Source: a virus
IMG/VR virus record: IMGVR_UViG_3300036832_000818
Coordinates: 1-46,551 of that record
DNA length: 46,551 nucleotides
Reading direction: 5' to 3' (one strand)
Numbering within the stretch: the first letter of the stretch is position 1; each line of letters begins with the position of its first letter. The notes beneath the pieces are model-generated. The model was not told the DNA's origin, searched no databases, and saw only the letters and a program-made list of their open reading frames with translations. Below are positions 21,425-28,110 of this stretch, in pieces. Position numbers and translations under genes: made by a program.

Positions 21425-22825
21425 CTACCGATCGACGACGACGTGGATCACTTCGCCCCACGGCGCGCGACCCTCGCGCTCGGTCGACGCCCACAGGACC
21501 GGATAATTGGGCTCCGGTCCAAAGTCGTAGCACTCAAGATCGGTGAAGTAGACGAGGCACGCGGGGGTGATCCCGAGTTCCTCGACCTTGGCAAACGACG
21601 GCGAGAACCGCGTCCCGCCCCGACCGTAGGCTTTCACCGTGATCGGATAGTCGTCTGGGCCAAATTCCTCAACCTTGTGCACCTCCTCATCGGCCAGCAG
21701 CACGGTCACCCGGTCGGGCTTCACGCTATCGATGATGGCGTTGACCTCGTCCGTGGCGCATTGCAGCGCCGCCGAATTCATGCTGATCGATGTGTCGATG
21801 ACGTACACGAGGTCCGTGATCCCGTCGCTCGTGACCGCCGGCAGGTAGAGGCCAGCGGCGACGTAACGGCGGTTTGGCGGTGTCCAGGTGTAATCCTGCT
21901 TGGCGCTGGTATCGACAAAGCGCCGCAGTTGTTCGCGCCAATCGACATAGGGGGCGCGGACTTCCTCGAACATCTCGATGAGATGCCCCGGAAGGTTGCC
22001 GGCCTTTTTGGCGATCGCGATCGTCTGCGCCACGGCTTCCTGCCAGTCCCGCTCGAGTTCCTTGGCGTCGGCCTCGGAGAGCGGCTGGTCGGTGCCGTCA
22101 TCGGATGGGGCAGAAAACGTGCCGCACCCGCCAACGTTTTCCGCTGGCGCATCGTCGTCGTCCTGTGCGTTGCTGCCAGCGCCGTCGCCGTGGCTCTCGC
22201 CATCGTCGCCGTCGTCGCCCTCGCCGTCGTCGGGCTGGTCGTCGGTGTCGCTGTCAGTTCCGGGGCTGCGGCCTTCGCCGTCGCCCTCGCCGTCACCGTC
22301 GTCCTCGCCTTCCTCGTCGTCGTCGTCATCGGCTTGCGCCTGTGACTTCGAATTCGACTTTGCTTCGGCTTGCGCTTTGGCCTCGGCCTCGGCCTTGGCC
22401 TTTGCGCGGGCGAGCTTGCGAGCGTAGAGGACGGAATAGATGCCCTCTGCCGCTTTGCCGTCAAATTCCGGATCGAGTAGAGCCGACGCTGGCAGTTGCA
22501 AGCCAGCGGCGACGATCAGGCTGTTGATGGCATAGTCGCAAGCCTCGTTGAATGTCCGATGGTGCCGTTTGCCCAGCCGCATCGGATGACCCGCTGCGCA
22601 GTGCATGATCTCGTGAGCGACAACGCCCACGAGGTGATCAAACGGCATTTTCATGATGAAATCCGGATTGTAGGACAGGGTCCGGCCATCGACGCACAGT
22701 GTCGAAATGGTGTCTCTCGCGCGCAACTTGAGCCGCAGCCCAAGCTGGCCGAAAAACGCCCATTCCGGCTTCATGATCAGCCGCATCCGCGCCTGGATCA
22801 TGCGTTTTTCGTGTTCAAGCATCAT
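21425..22825 (-). CDS. VWA-like protein with N-terminal metallopeptidase domain
   Basis: 466 residues from ATG 22825 (MMLEHEK), chosen because GAAAAGGACTTCG-ATGATG copies the leader of the sister genes; five more codons upstream are possible. The N-terminal domain has HEIMH at 71-75, a zinc HExxH motif. A long Lys/Ala then Asp/Glu/Gly-rich linker (about 135-230) separates it from a C-terminal VWA fold with the MIDAS motif DTSIS. This is the layout of the putative metallopeptidase/VWA (DUF2201-type) family, usually encoded next to a MoxR ATPase, as here. Confidence 0.85.
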   Translation of the reverse strand: MMLEHEKRMIQARMRLIMKPEWAFFGQLGLRLKLRARDTISTLCVDGRTLSYNPDFIMKMPFDHLVGVVAHEIMHCAAGHPMRLGKRHHRTFNEACDYAINSLIVAAGLQLPASALLDPEFDGKAAEGIYSVLYARKLARAKAKAEAEAKAQAEAKSNSKSQAQADDDDDEEGEDDGDGEGDGEGRSPGTDSDTDDQPDDGEGDDGDDGESHGDGAGSNAQDDDDAPAENVGGCGTFSAPSDDGTDQPLSEADAKELERDWQEAVAQTIAIAKKAGNLPGHLIEMFEEVRAPYVDWREQLRRFVDTSAKQDYTWTPPNRRYVAAGLYLPAVTSDGITDLVYVIDTSISMNSAALQCATDEVNAIIDSVKPDRVTVLLADEEVHKVEEFGPDDYPITVKAYGRGGTRFSPSFAKVEELGITPACLVYFTDLECYDFGPEPNYPVLWASTEREGRAPWGEVIHVVVDR

Positions 22826-22873
22826 CGAAGTCCTTTTCATGTTCGGCGTTCCAGCGCCGGGGTAGGTGAGCTA

Positions 22874-22931
22874 CCGCAACAGCCGGTTGGTTCCGGCCGT
22901 TTCGGGCTTGCTAAGGCCCATCGTCAGGCGG
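22874..22931 (-). ncRNA. Hammerhead ribozyme F (type I, variant)
   Basis: CUGACGA (22927-22921), one extra U, stem II GGGC/GCCC (covariant), GAAA (22903-22900), stem III ACGGCCGG/CCGGCUGU fully paired across AACCAA, cleavage triplet GUU with the cut between 22878 and 22877, stem I CCGC/GCGG. The inserted U and U at position 17 set it and copy G apart and may slow cleavage. The 52-nt leader has GGUAG/CUACC and GGCG-(CUGGAA)-CGCC hairpins, then GAAAAGGA. Confidence 0.86.
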
Positions 22932-22961
22932 CGATTTGGTTTCTTGGGTACGGGCCGGCGT

Positions 22962-23840
22962 CTACGACATGAAGTCGGCGACTTCCGCGAGGATCGCATC
23001 GGCCTTTTTGGCGACCTTGGTGCGCACCTTGCTATCGTTGCGCAGGGTTTCCGCGTCGACGGCGCAGAGTTCGTCTTCCAGCCGCGCCGTCATCACCGCC
23101 AACTGGTTGGAGCCGGTGATGTTGAGGCGCGGCAGGAGCCCGACAAGCTCGCGCATGTTCTCGACCAGCGAGTCGCGGAAGACGTTCTGCTTTTTGCCGT
23201 CCGGCTCGACCTTGTAGGCGCGCAGCTTGTCGCCGAGCGACTGGACGTGATCGTGGATCCGTTGCCAGACATCGATCATGGCCCCCTCCACTGCCTGATG
23301 GAGGTCGGCTTCGATGTCGGCCCGGACCTTCTCGCGTTCCTCCTCACCGATGTCGACGCGGAAGTCGTCCGCGTTGGGCAGTCCGGAGATTTTGGACTCG
23401 ATGGTAAACAGGTCGCCGATCGTGTGGGCGGCGGGGTATTCGGCTTCCTTGTAGAGCCGGCCGAGACGCTTGCGCGCGTCGGCCAGATAGCTCGGATAGG
23501 CGGTCACGAACCGCGCGACCGCTTCCTCGAACTGGTGCTTGAACTCCTGCTGGGCGGCCTGATAGTCGAAGTACATGGCCGCCGGCAGGATGCGCGAGCC
23601 CTCATCCGTCCACGGTAGGGTGTGGTCGTAGTGATGATGGCGGGCCTTGGTCGCGATGATCCGGATTTCTTCAAGCGCCTCCTTTGCCAGGAGCCGCTTG
23701 GTGAACCGGCCCATCTCGACATCGGACCCGTTGTCGCGGGCGACCTGTTCGCTCACGTCGCGGTCATGCTTTGACGCCGACCAGCGCGAAATCTTGAGTT
23801 TCGTGAGCATCGCCTTGTCAGAGACGTGTTGCATCGTCAT
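22962..23840 (-). CDS. DUF3150-like phage protein
   Basis: 292 residues from ATG 23840 (MTMQHVSDK), set by the leader GAAAGGATCG after hammerhead G. The sequence (LTKLKISRWSASKHDRDVSE, a His-rich ARHHHYDHTLPW, then long charged helices) fits the DUF3150 type found in phages and plasmids beside MoxR ATPases. It may link the ATPase and the VWA protein; that is inferred from gene order, as no catalytic motif is seen. Confidence 0.7.
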   Translation of the reverse strand: MTMQHVSDKAMLTKLKISRWSASKHDRDVSEQVARDNGSDVEMGRFTKRLLAKEALEEIRIIATKARHHHYDHTLPWTDEGSRILPAAMYFDYQAAQQEFKHQFEEAVARFVTAYPSYLADARKRLGRLYKEAEYPAAHTIGDLFTIESKISGLPNADDFRVDIGEEEREKVRADIEADLHQAVEGAMIDVWQRIHDHVQSLGDKLRAYKVEPDGKKQNVFRDSLVENMRELVGLLPRLNITGSNQLAVMTARLEDELCAVDAETLRNDSKVRTKVAKKADAILAEVADFMS

Positions 23841-23887
23841 CGATCCTTTCGTTTGTCGGCGTTTCCAGCGCCGGGGCAGCACAGCTA

Positions 23888-23947
23888 CCGCAAGCGCCGG
23901 TTGGTTCCGGCGCTTTCGGCCCCCGCTACGGGGCCATCGTCAGGCGG
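23888..23947 (-). ncRNA. Hammerhead ribozyme G (type I, variant)
   Basis: CUGACGA (23943-23937), one extra U, stem II GGCCCC/GGGGCC (longest of the set), GAAA (23917-23914), stem III AGCGCCGG/CCGGCGCU perfect across AACCAA, cleavage triplet CUU with the cut between 23892 and 23891, stem I CCGC/GCGG. The 20 nt upstream of stem I are shared with copy F, indicating recent duplication. The 51-nt leader has GGUAG/CUGCC (wobble) and GGCG-(CUGGAAA)-CGCC hairpins, then GAAAGGA. Confidence 0.86.
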
Positions 23948-23981
23948 CGATTTGGTTTCTTGCGTCCTACGACCGACGGAA

Positions 23982-24962
23982 CTAGCCCATCAGGTCTTGG
24001 TGCTTCGCGGCGAAGTCGATGAACCGCCGCGACTCGCAGAGCAGCGGGTCGCGCTTCGTCGCGGTCTTGACCGCAAAGATCATCCACTCGGCGGGCATCC
24101 GTTCGACATAGGTCATGAAGTTGTCGAAATTGGCCTTTGTCGCCTTGTTGGCGAGGCCCGCGCCGATCGCGTACATCGTGCCGGGTTCGTCCGGAACGGC
24201 GGCCGCTTTCGGGTTTTTCAGGATGCCGTCGAGCGATGGCAGGGTGCGGAACGTGTGCATAAAAAACATGAATTCCGCAGCGGCCCCCGCCCCTACCGTG
24301 CCCGCATAGCAAGCGTGCTCGATGTCGTCGCGCGGCCCCTTGGCGAGGGCCTTTGAAACGAACGCCCACGAGCGCGGGCACGGGAAGGATTTGTCGGTCG
24401 ACTTGGGGTCGTAGGCGTGCAGCAAGTTCGGACGGAACTTGACGAACGCCACGACCTCGGGGCGGATGCCGTTGGCCGAAGCCCACGCGACCCAATCGTC
24501 CAGGTCCACTTCGCACTCGATGTGGACAAAGCGACTGGACAGGGCCTCACCCATCCGCGTCACGCCCCGGCTGGTGTCGGGGTTGCCGGCGGCGACGACG
24601 GTCCAGCCGTCAGGCAGGGTGTATTCGCCGAGCTTCCGATCGAGCGTCAGTTGCAGGATGGCGTTTTGAACCATCTGCGGCGCGCGATTGACCTCGTCGA
24701 AAAACAACACGCCCTCGCCGTCACGCGGCAGGAAGTCGGGCACCGCCCAATGGGCGCGACCGTCTCCGTTGACGTGCGGCAGGCCGCGCAAGTCGACCGG
24801 ATCGAGCAGCGCGCCACGCACGTCGATGAGCTGACGGCCCATCTTGGTAGTGACCTGCTGGACGATCGACGACTTGTAGATGCCGGCTTCCCCGGTGAGC
24901 ATCACCGGCTGCTGAAGATCGATATACATTTCGAGGGCAGCGGCGACTTGATTTGGTTTCAT
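23982..24962 (-). CDS. MoxR-like AAA+ ATPase
   Basis: 326 residues. Walker A GEAGIYKSS (24-32), Walker B GVLFFDEVNRAP (84-95), and a sensor-type segment AAGNPDTSRGVTRM place it in the MoxR/AAA_5 group. Tyr replaces the usual Gly before the Walker A Lys. MoxR proteins are chaperone-like ATPases that work on VWA-domain partners; the VWA protein is encoded two genes downstream. It is the first gene of the operon, behind hammerhead H. Role in the phage is not known. Confidence 0.88.
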   Translation of the reverse strand: MKPNQVAAALEMYIDLQQPVMLTGEAGIYKSSIVQQVTTKMGRQLIDVRGALLDPVDLRGLPHVNGDGRAHWAVPDFLPRDGEGVLFFDEVNRAPQMVQNAILQLTLDRKLGEYTLPDGWTVVAAGNPDTSRGVTRMGEALSSRFVHIECEVDLDDWVAWASANGIRPEVVAFVKFRPNLLHAYDPKSTDKSFPCPRSWAFVSKALAKGPRDDIEHACYAGTVGAGAAAEFMFFMHTFRTLPSLDGILKNPKAAAVPDEPGTMYAIGAGLANKATKANFDNFMTYVERMPAEWMIFAVKTATKRDPLLCESRRFIDFAAKHQDLMG

Positions 24963-25019
24963 CGGTCGAACCTTTCGTCAGGAGTTCCGGCGTTCCAGCG
25001 CCGGGGGTAGTCACAGCTA

Positions 25020-25066
25020 CCGCGACCGCGTTCGGTTTCGGCCTTGCAAGGGGCCTCGTCAGGCGG
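25020..25066 (-). ncRNA. Hammerhead ribozyme H (type I), first of the operon
   Basis: CUGACGA (25062-25056), stem II GGCC/GGCC with a short CCUUGCAA loop, GAAA (25039-25036), stem III ACCG/CGGU with loop AACG, cleavage GUC between 25024 and 25023, stem I CCGC/GCGG. It would cut the long untranslated leader off the first mRNA. The 61-nt leader retains GGUAG/CUACC and CCGGCG-(CUGGAA)-CGCCGG hairpins, then GAAAGG. Confidence 0.93.
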
Positions 25067-25099
25067 CAGAAAACGCAAAGGGGCGGCCGAAGCCGCCCC
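25067..25099 (-). terminator. Terminator-like hairpin abutting hammerhead H
   Basis: Minus strand: GGGGCGGC-TTCG-GCCGCCCC followed by TTTGCGTTTTCTG; stem I of the ribozyme follows within 13 nt. No gene precedes it, so it may act as an attenuator in the operon leader. Confidence 0.75.
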
Positions 25100-25491
25100 G
25101 TCACGTTGGCGCGCGCCGCTGGTACAGCACGCGCCGTGGAATTGGTTCGATGATGATGATGCTTTGGTTGCGCGACGTTGTCGCCAGTCGCACTAGCGAT
25201 CCCGAAATTCACAGCTTTCGGAAGCGGCTCCGCTCATGAGGCGGGGCACGTTGGCTATGGGGGGCCTGTGACCGGGTTCTGACCTGCGCGAGTGCCGCTG
25301 GGTCGCCCTTTTGCCTGCCCGCGATCATCTGGCGCTTCACAGCGGCGGTGATCGCACGTCCCGGCTGGGCGGATATGGCTGCCGGGGCGTCGCGCGCTTC
25401 TCTCGGGTGCGTCCTTGCGCGACTGGCGCACCCTAGCGGGGGGGAGGCCCGCGACTGTTTCCGTCTCTCCGTACACCTCGTGAATAATTAG

Positions 25492-25512
25492 CTTATCTAC
25501 GTAGTAGATAAG
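25492..25512. promoter_or_regulatory. Perfect 9-bp palindrome (operator candidate)
   Basis: CTTATCTAC and GTAGATAAG flank a GTA centre with no mismatch. It shares 3 bp with the next palindrome and would cover the -10 region of the candidate leftward promoter. Confidence 0.6.
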
Positions 25513-25533
25513 TGCACAGGGTGCACTTTTCAA
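25505..25533 (-). promoter_or_regulatory. Candidate leftward promoter with operator in the spacer
   Basis: Minus strand: TTGAAA (25533-25528), a 17-bp spacer (25527-25511) and TATCTA (25510-25505). The spacer is almost exactly the palindrome AAGTGCAC/GTGCACTT (25510-25528), a classic repressor position. The same TGCAC-N4-TGCAC arrangement recurs at 17.5 kb. The -10 match is weak. Confidence 0.5.
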
Positions 25534-25708
25534 GGTATAACGCGGATTGGTTCGCAGTATAAATCCATGTCGGATCAACAGTTTCCGAAGGATTGAGCCT
25601 GCTGCGACAAATCGCGCAGGGTCGCGCAGTACTTGGTAATACTTGGGATTACTAAGAGTTAGTCTTGATGACTGTGATAGTACCAACACCAACCGCCGGG
25701 GTGCTTTG

Positions 25709-26341
25709 ATGGGCCAAGCATTGCGACGGACCAAGCCGATCGATGTTTTAGAGGGGCAAGTCGCCGCGTCTGCCGCGGCCGCGGGGCAAGTCGATCCCCC
25801 GCCCGTGATCATCTGGCGCACCGTCGACGAGCTGATCCCCTACGCGCGCAATGCCCGCTTGCACACCCCCAAGCAGATCGACCAGATCGCTGCCTCGATC
25901 CGCGAATTCGGCTTCACCAACCCGGTGCTGATCGGTGACGACAACGGGATTATCGCCGGCCACGGCCGCGTCCTGGCCGCGCGGCGGCTGGAACTGGCCC
26001 GCGTCCCGTGCCTCGCGCTGTCGCACCTGACCCCGGCGCAGCGCCAGGCGTACATCATCGCCGACAACAAGCTGGCACTAAACGCGCGCTGGGACGACGA
26101 GCTGCTGGCCGGCGCCTTTGACGACCTGGTCGCAATCGAGTTCGACATCGATGTCCTCGGCTTCAGCGACAGCGAGATGTACCACCTCCGATTTGGGCTC
26201 GGTGACGGCGGCGACGCCGAGATCGACAACGTCCAGTCATCCTGGGCGGTCGTCGTCGAGTGCGCCGACGAGGAGGAACAGGTCGCCCTCATCGCCGAAC
26301 TCCAGGCCAAGGGCCACAAAGTGAAAGGGTCGATCACGTGA
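25709..26341 (+). CDS. ParB-like nuclease-fold protein
   Basis: 210 residues from ATG 25709. The ParB N-terminal fold is clear: LIPYARNARLHTPKQIDQIA, then GFTNPVLIGDDNGIIAGHGRVLAARRL, which holds the GHGR motif. A C-terminal extension (WAVVVECADEEEQVALIAEL) is typical of phage members. There is no ParB central HTH, so it is not a segregation protein. Phage relatives often sit beside DNA methylases or modification genes; here its partner is an ABC-ATPase/GNAT protein, joined by a GTGA overlap. Confidence 0.86.
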   Translation: MGQALRRTKPIDVLEGQVAASAAAAGQVDPPPVIIWRTVDELIPYARNARLHTPKQIDQIAASIREFGFTNPVLIGDDNGIIAGHGRVLAARRLELARVPCLALSHLTPAQRQAYIIADNKLALNARWDDELLAGAFDDLVAIEFDIDVLGFSDSEMYHLRFGLGDGGDAEIDNVQSSWAVVVECADEEEQVALIAELQAKGHKVKGSIT

Positions 26342-27516
26342 AAATCGGCATCGTCCGCGAATGCCCGATCGTCGAGACGCCGCGCGTGGTTCAGGTCAGC
26401 GGCATGTTCGACATGGCGCTCAGCGAAAAGAGCCGGATCGAAATCACCGGCTCACTGCCGATCGAGGAGCGGCCGTGGAGTGTCGGGCTCATCGTCGGCC
26501 CTTCCGGCAGCGGCAAGTCGACCGTCGCCCGCGAGTTGTTTGGGCCGGCGGTGACGACCGGGTTCGAATGGCCTACGGACAAGTCCGTACTTGACGGCTT
26601 CCCCGAGGACATGGGCATCAAGCCGATCGCCGGCCTCCTCAACGCGGTCGGGTTTGGCAGCACGCCAAACTGGCTGCGCCCGTTCCACGTGCTGTCAAAT
26701 GGCGAGCAGTTCCGCGTGACCGTCGCGCGCGGCCTCGCCGAAAAGCCGGAACTGCTGGTGATCGACGAATTCACGTCGGTGGTCGACCGGCAGGTCGCCA
26801 AGGTCGCCGCGCACTGCGTCCAGAAGACCGTGCGGCGCACCCACCAGAAGTTCATCGCGGTGTCGTGCCACTACGACATCCTCGAGTGGCTCCAGCCGGA
26901 CTGGGTGTATGAGCCGCATATCGGCGCCTTCGAATGGAGGTTACTTCAACGACGACCAGTCATCGACCTTGAAATCCGCAGTGTTCGTCGTGAAGTCTGG
27001 CCGCGCTTTAGCAAATATCACTATCTGAGCCCGCACCTGTTGGGCAGCGCGGTGTGCATCGGCGGCTTTATCCAGAACCAGTGCGTGGCGTTCTGCTCGG
27101 CGTCCTTCTTCCCGCACGCGATCACCCGCAACATCTACCGCGAGCATCGCACCGTGGTGCTGCCCGACTACCAGGGGCTCGGCCTCGCCGGTATCCTCGC
27201 CGACTGGCTCGGACTGCATTTCTGGGAGCGCGGCTGGCGGTTTCATTCGGTGACGGCGCACCCGGCGATCATCGCCTCCAAGGCGGCCTCGCCGCGTTGG
27301 AAGCTCACCAGTCTCGGGCTCGGTTCAGGAGGCGGCCGCCATGCCGACGCAAGACTCAAGCGGGCGCAGAACACTGTCTCGATGCGACGAACGACCGCCC
27401 ATTTTGTCTACACCCCGCCCGCCGGCACCGCCAGCGCCCGACTGCCCGAACGCACCGGCCCCCTCCTCGGTGTCGCCAATCGCTGGGCGGTCGAGCGACG
27501 CGGTGCCGCTGCCTGA
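26338..27516 (+). CDS. ABC-type ATPase fused to a GNAT acetyltransferase domain
   Basis: 392 residues from GTG 26338. ATPase part: Walker A GPSGSGKST (54-62), signature LSNGEQ (119-124), Walker B LLVIDE (139-144), H-loop His178. No transmembrane segment is present, so it is not a transporter. GNAT part (about 210-380): an acceptor-side WPRFSKYHYLS segment, TVVLPDYQGLGLAG (the acetyl-CoA motif A, 272-284), then TAHPAIIASKAASPRWKL. Such fusions occur in phages beside ParB-like proteins. A role in DNA or nucleotide modification is plausible but unproved. Confidence 0.85.
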   Translation: MKIGIVRECPIVETPRVVQVSGMFDMALSEKSRIEITGSLPIEERPWSVGLIVGPSGSGKSTVARELFGPAVTTGFEWPTDKSVLDGFPEDMGIKPIAGLLNAVGFGSTPNWLRPFHVLSNGEQFRVTVARGLAEKPELLVIDEFTSVVDRQVAKVAAHCVQKTVRRTHQKFIAVSCHYDILEWLQPDWVYEPHIGAFEWRLLQRRPVIDLEIRSVRREVWPRFSKYHYLSPHLLGSAVCIGGFIQNQCVAFCSASFFPHAITRNIYREHRTVVLPDYQGLGLAGILADWLGLHFWERGWRFHSVTAHPAIIASKAASPRWKLTSLGLGSGGGRHADARLKRAQNTVSMRRTTAHFVYTPPAGTASARLPERTGPLLGVANRWAVERRGAAA

Positions 27517-27562
27517 CGACGCCTGGATCGCGCTGCTGATCGATCGCGCGGGGGCGTTCTAG
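27341..27562 (+). CDS. Possible overlapping small protein (73 aa)
   Basis: ATG 27341 is preceded by AGGAGGCGG, and the C-terminus (PLPDDAWIALLIDRAGAF) extends past the ABC-GNAT stop and reads like protein. The first 58 codons overlap the GNAT end in another frame and are Pro/Ser-rich. A real overlapping gene is possible but unproven. Confidence 0.35.
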   Translation: MPTQDSSGRRTLSRCDERPPILSTPRPPAPPAPDCPNAPAPSSVSPIAGRSSDAVPLPDDAWIALLIDRAGAF

Positions 27563-27587
27563 CCCGTTCCACATCGAGGAGGCGCTT

Positions 27588-27995
27588 ATGGCTGCGTCAA
27601 GGGGGTCAAGGGCACTCACGGCGGCGATGGTTGTGCCGTCGCAGCCGGGAGAATTGTTGTTGTCGATGTACTACCCGGAAGTCGATCAGGTGCTGATTTT
27701 TGACAATCACGTCCTGGGCTGGGTGGTGGACAGCGCCGAGCCGCAGGGCGCGGAACCGATCCCCCGGATCATCGGCGCTCTGCCGCCTGCGGCGGAAGGG
27801 CCGCAATGGGCCTCGGTGATGGCAAACGGCACGGTCTTTGTGCCCGACCTCTATCGCGGCTCGGCAACGGACTTTTTTTCGTGGCTGGCGGCACTCGGCG
27901 ACGGCTACCGGCTCAACGGCGACGGGCTGACCGTGGGGTTTCTCGCGACGGCGTGGCGCGGTTGGGCCGGCGGGCACGGTTCGCAGACGTTCTGA
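27588..27995 (+). CDS. Hypothetical protein (135 aa)
   Basis: ATG 27588 with GAGGAGGCG upstream. A beta-rich protein: LLLSMYYPEVDQVLIFDNHV, then APEWA/GTVFVPDLYRG-type segments. Not recognised. It sits between the ABC-GNAT gene and the terminase genes. Confidence 0.7.
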   Translation: MAASRGSRALTAAMVVPSQPGELLLSMYYPEVDQVLIFDNHVLGWVVDSAEPQGAEPIPRIIGALPPAAEGPQWASVMANGTVFVPDLYRGSATDFFSWLAALGDGYRLNGDGLTVGFLATAWRGWAGGHGSQTF

Positions 27996-28110
27996 CGGGG
28001 TGTTCCGCTTCTACAGGCAGCGGCTCTGGCTGACGTTGCGGTTCAATGGCCGGGTTCTCTGTCAGACGTGGCCGCTGCTCGGATAAATCCTCGGATAAAA
28101 GGGAGTTCCA

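Larger units (their letters stand above)
25100..25708. promoter_or_regulatory. Divergent control region between early-leftward and late-rightward genes
   Basis: About 600 nt with no credible gene. It holds a GGGTGCG/CGCACCC hairpin (25405-25433), two overlapping palindromes (25492-25528) with a candidate leftward promoter, and repeated TACTTGG units with a GTAAT/ATTAC inverted repeat near 25626-25652, upstream of the ParB-like gene. The rightward promoter should lie near 25530-25690, but its hexamers are not clear. Confidence 0.6.

Noticed and set aside
21443-22345. Long forward frame antisense to the VWA gene (about 300 codons)
   Set aside because: It mirrors the repetitive Asp/Glu/Ala codons of the real gene, has no ribosome site and no domain.
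24971-24980. TCGTCA in the leader of copy H as a further ribozyme core on the minus strand
   Set aside because: No GAAA box or stems at the required spacing; it is part of the unstructured segment before the ribosome site.
18400-25070. The repeated leaders as a riboswitch family
   Set aside because: The conserved nucleotides are exactly those of the hammerhead core and cut site, while the remaining parts vary in length; no ligand-binding core is needed to explain conservation.
25255-25821. Reverse frame of 188 codons across the control region
   Set aside because: It runs over palindromes and into the ParB-like gene, with no ribosome site; the control region explains the DNA better.
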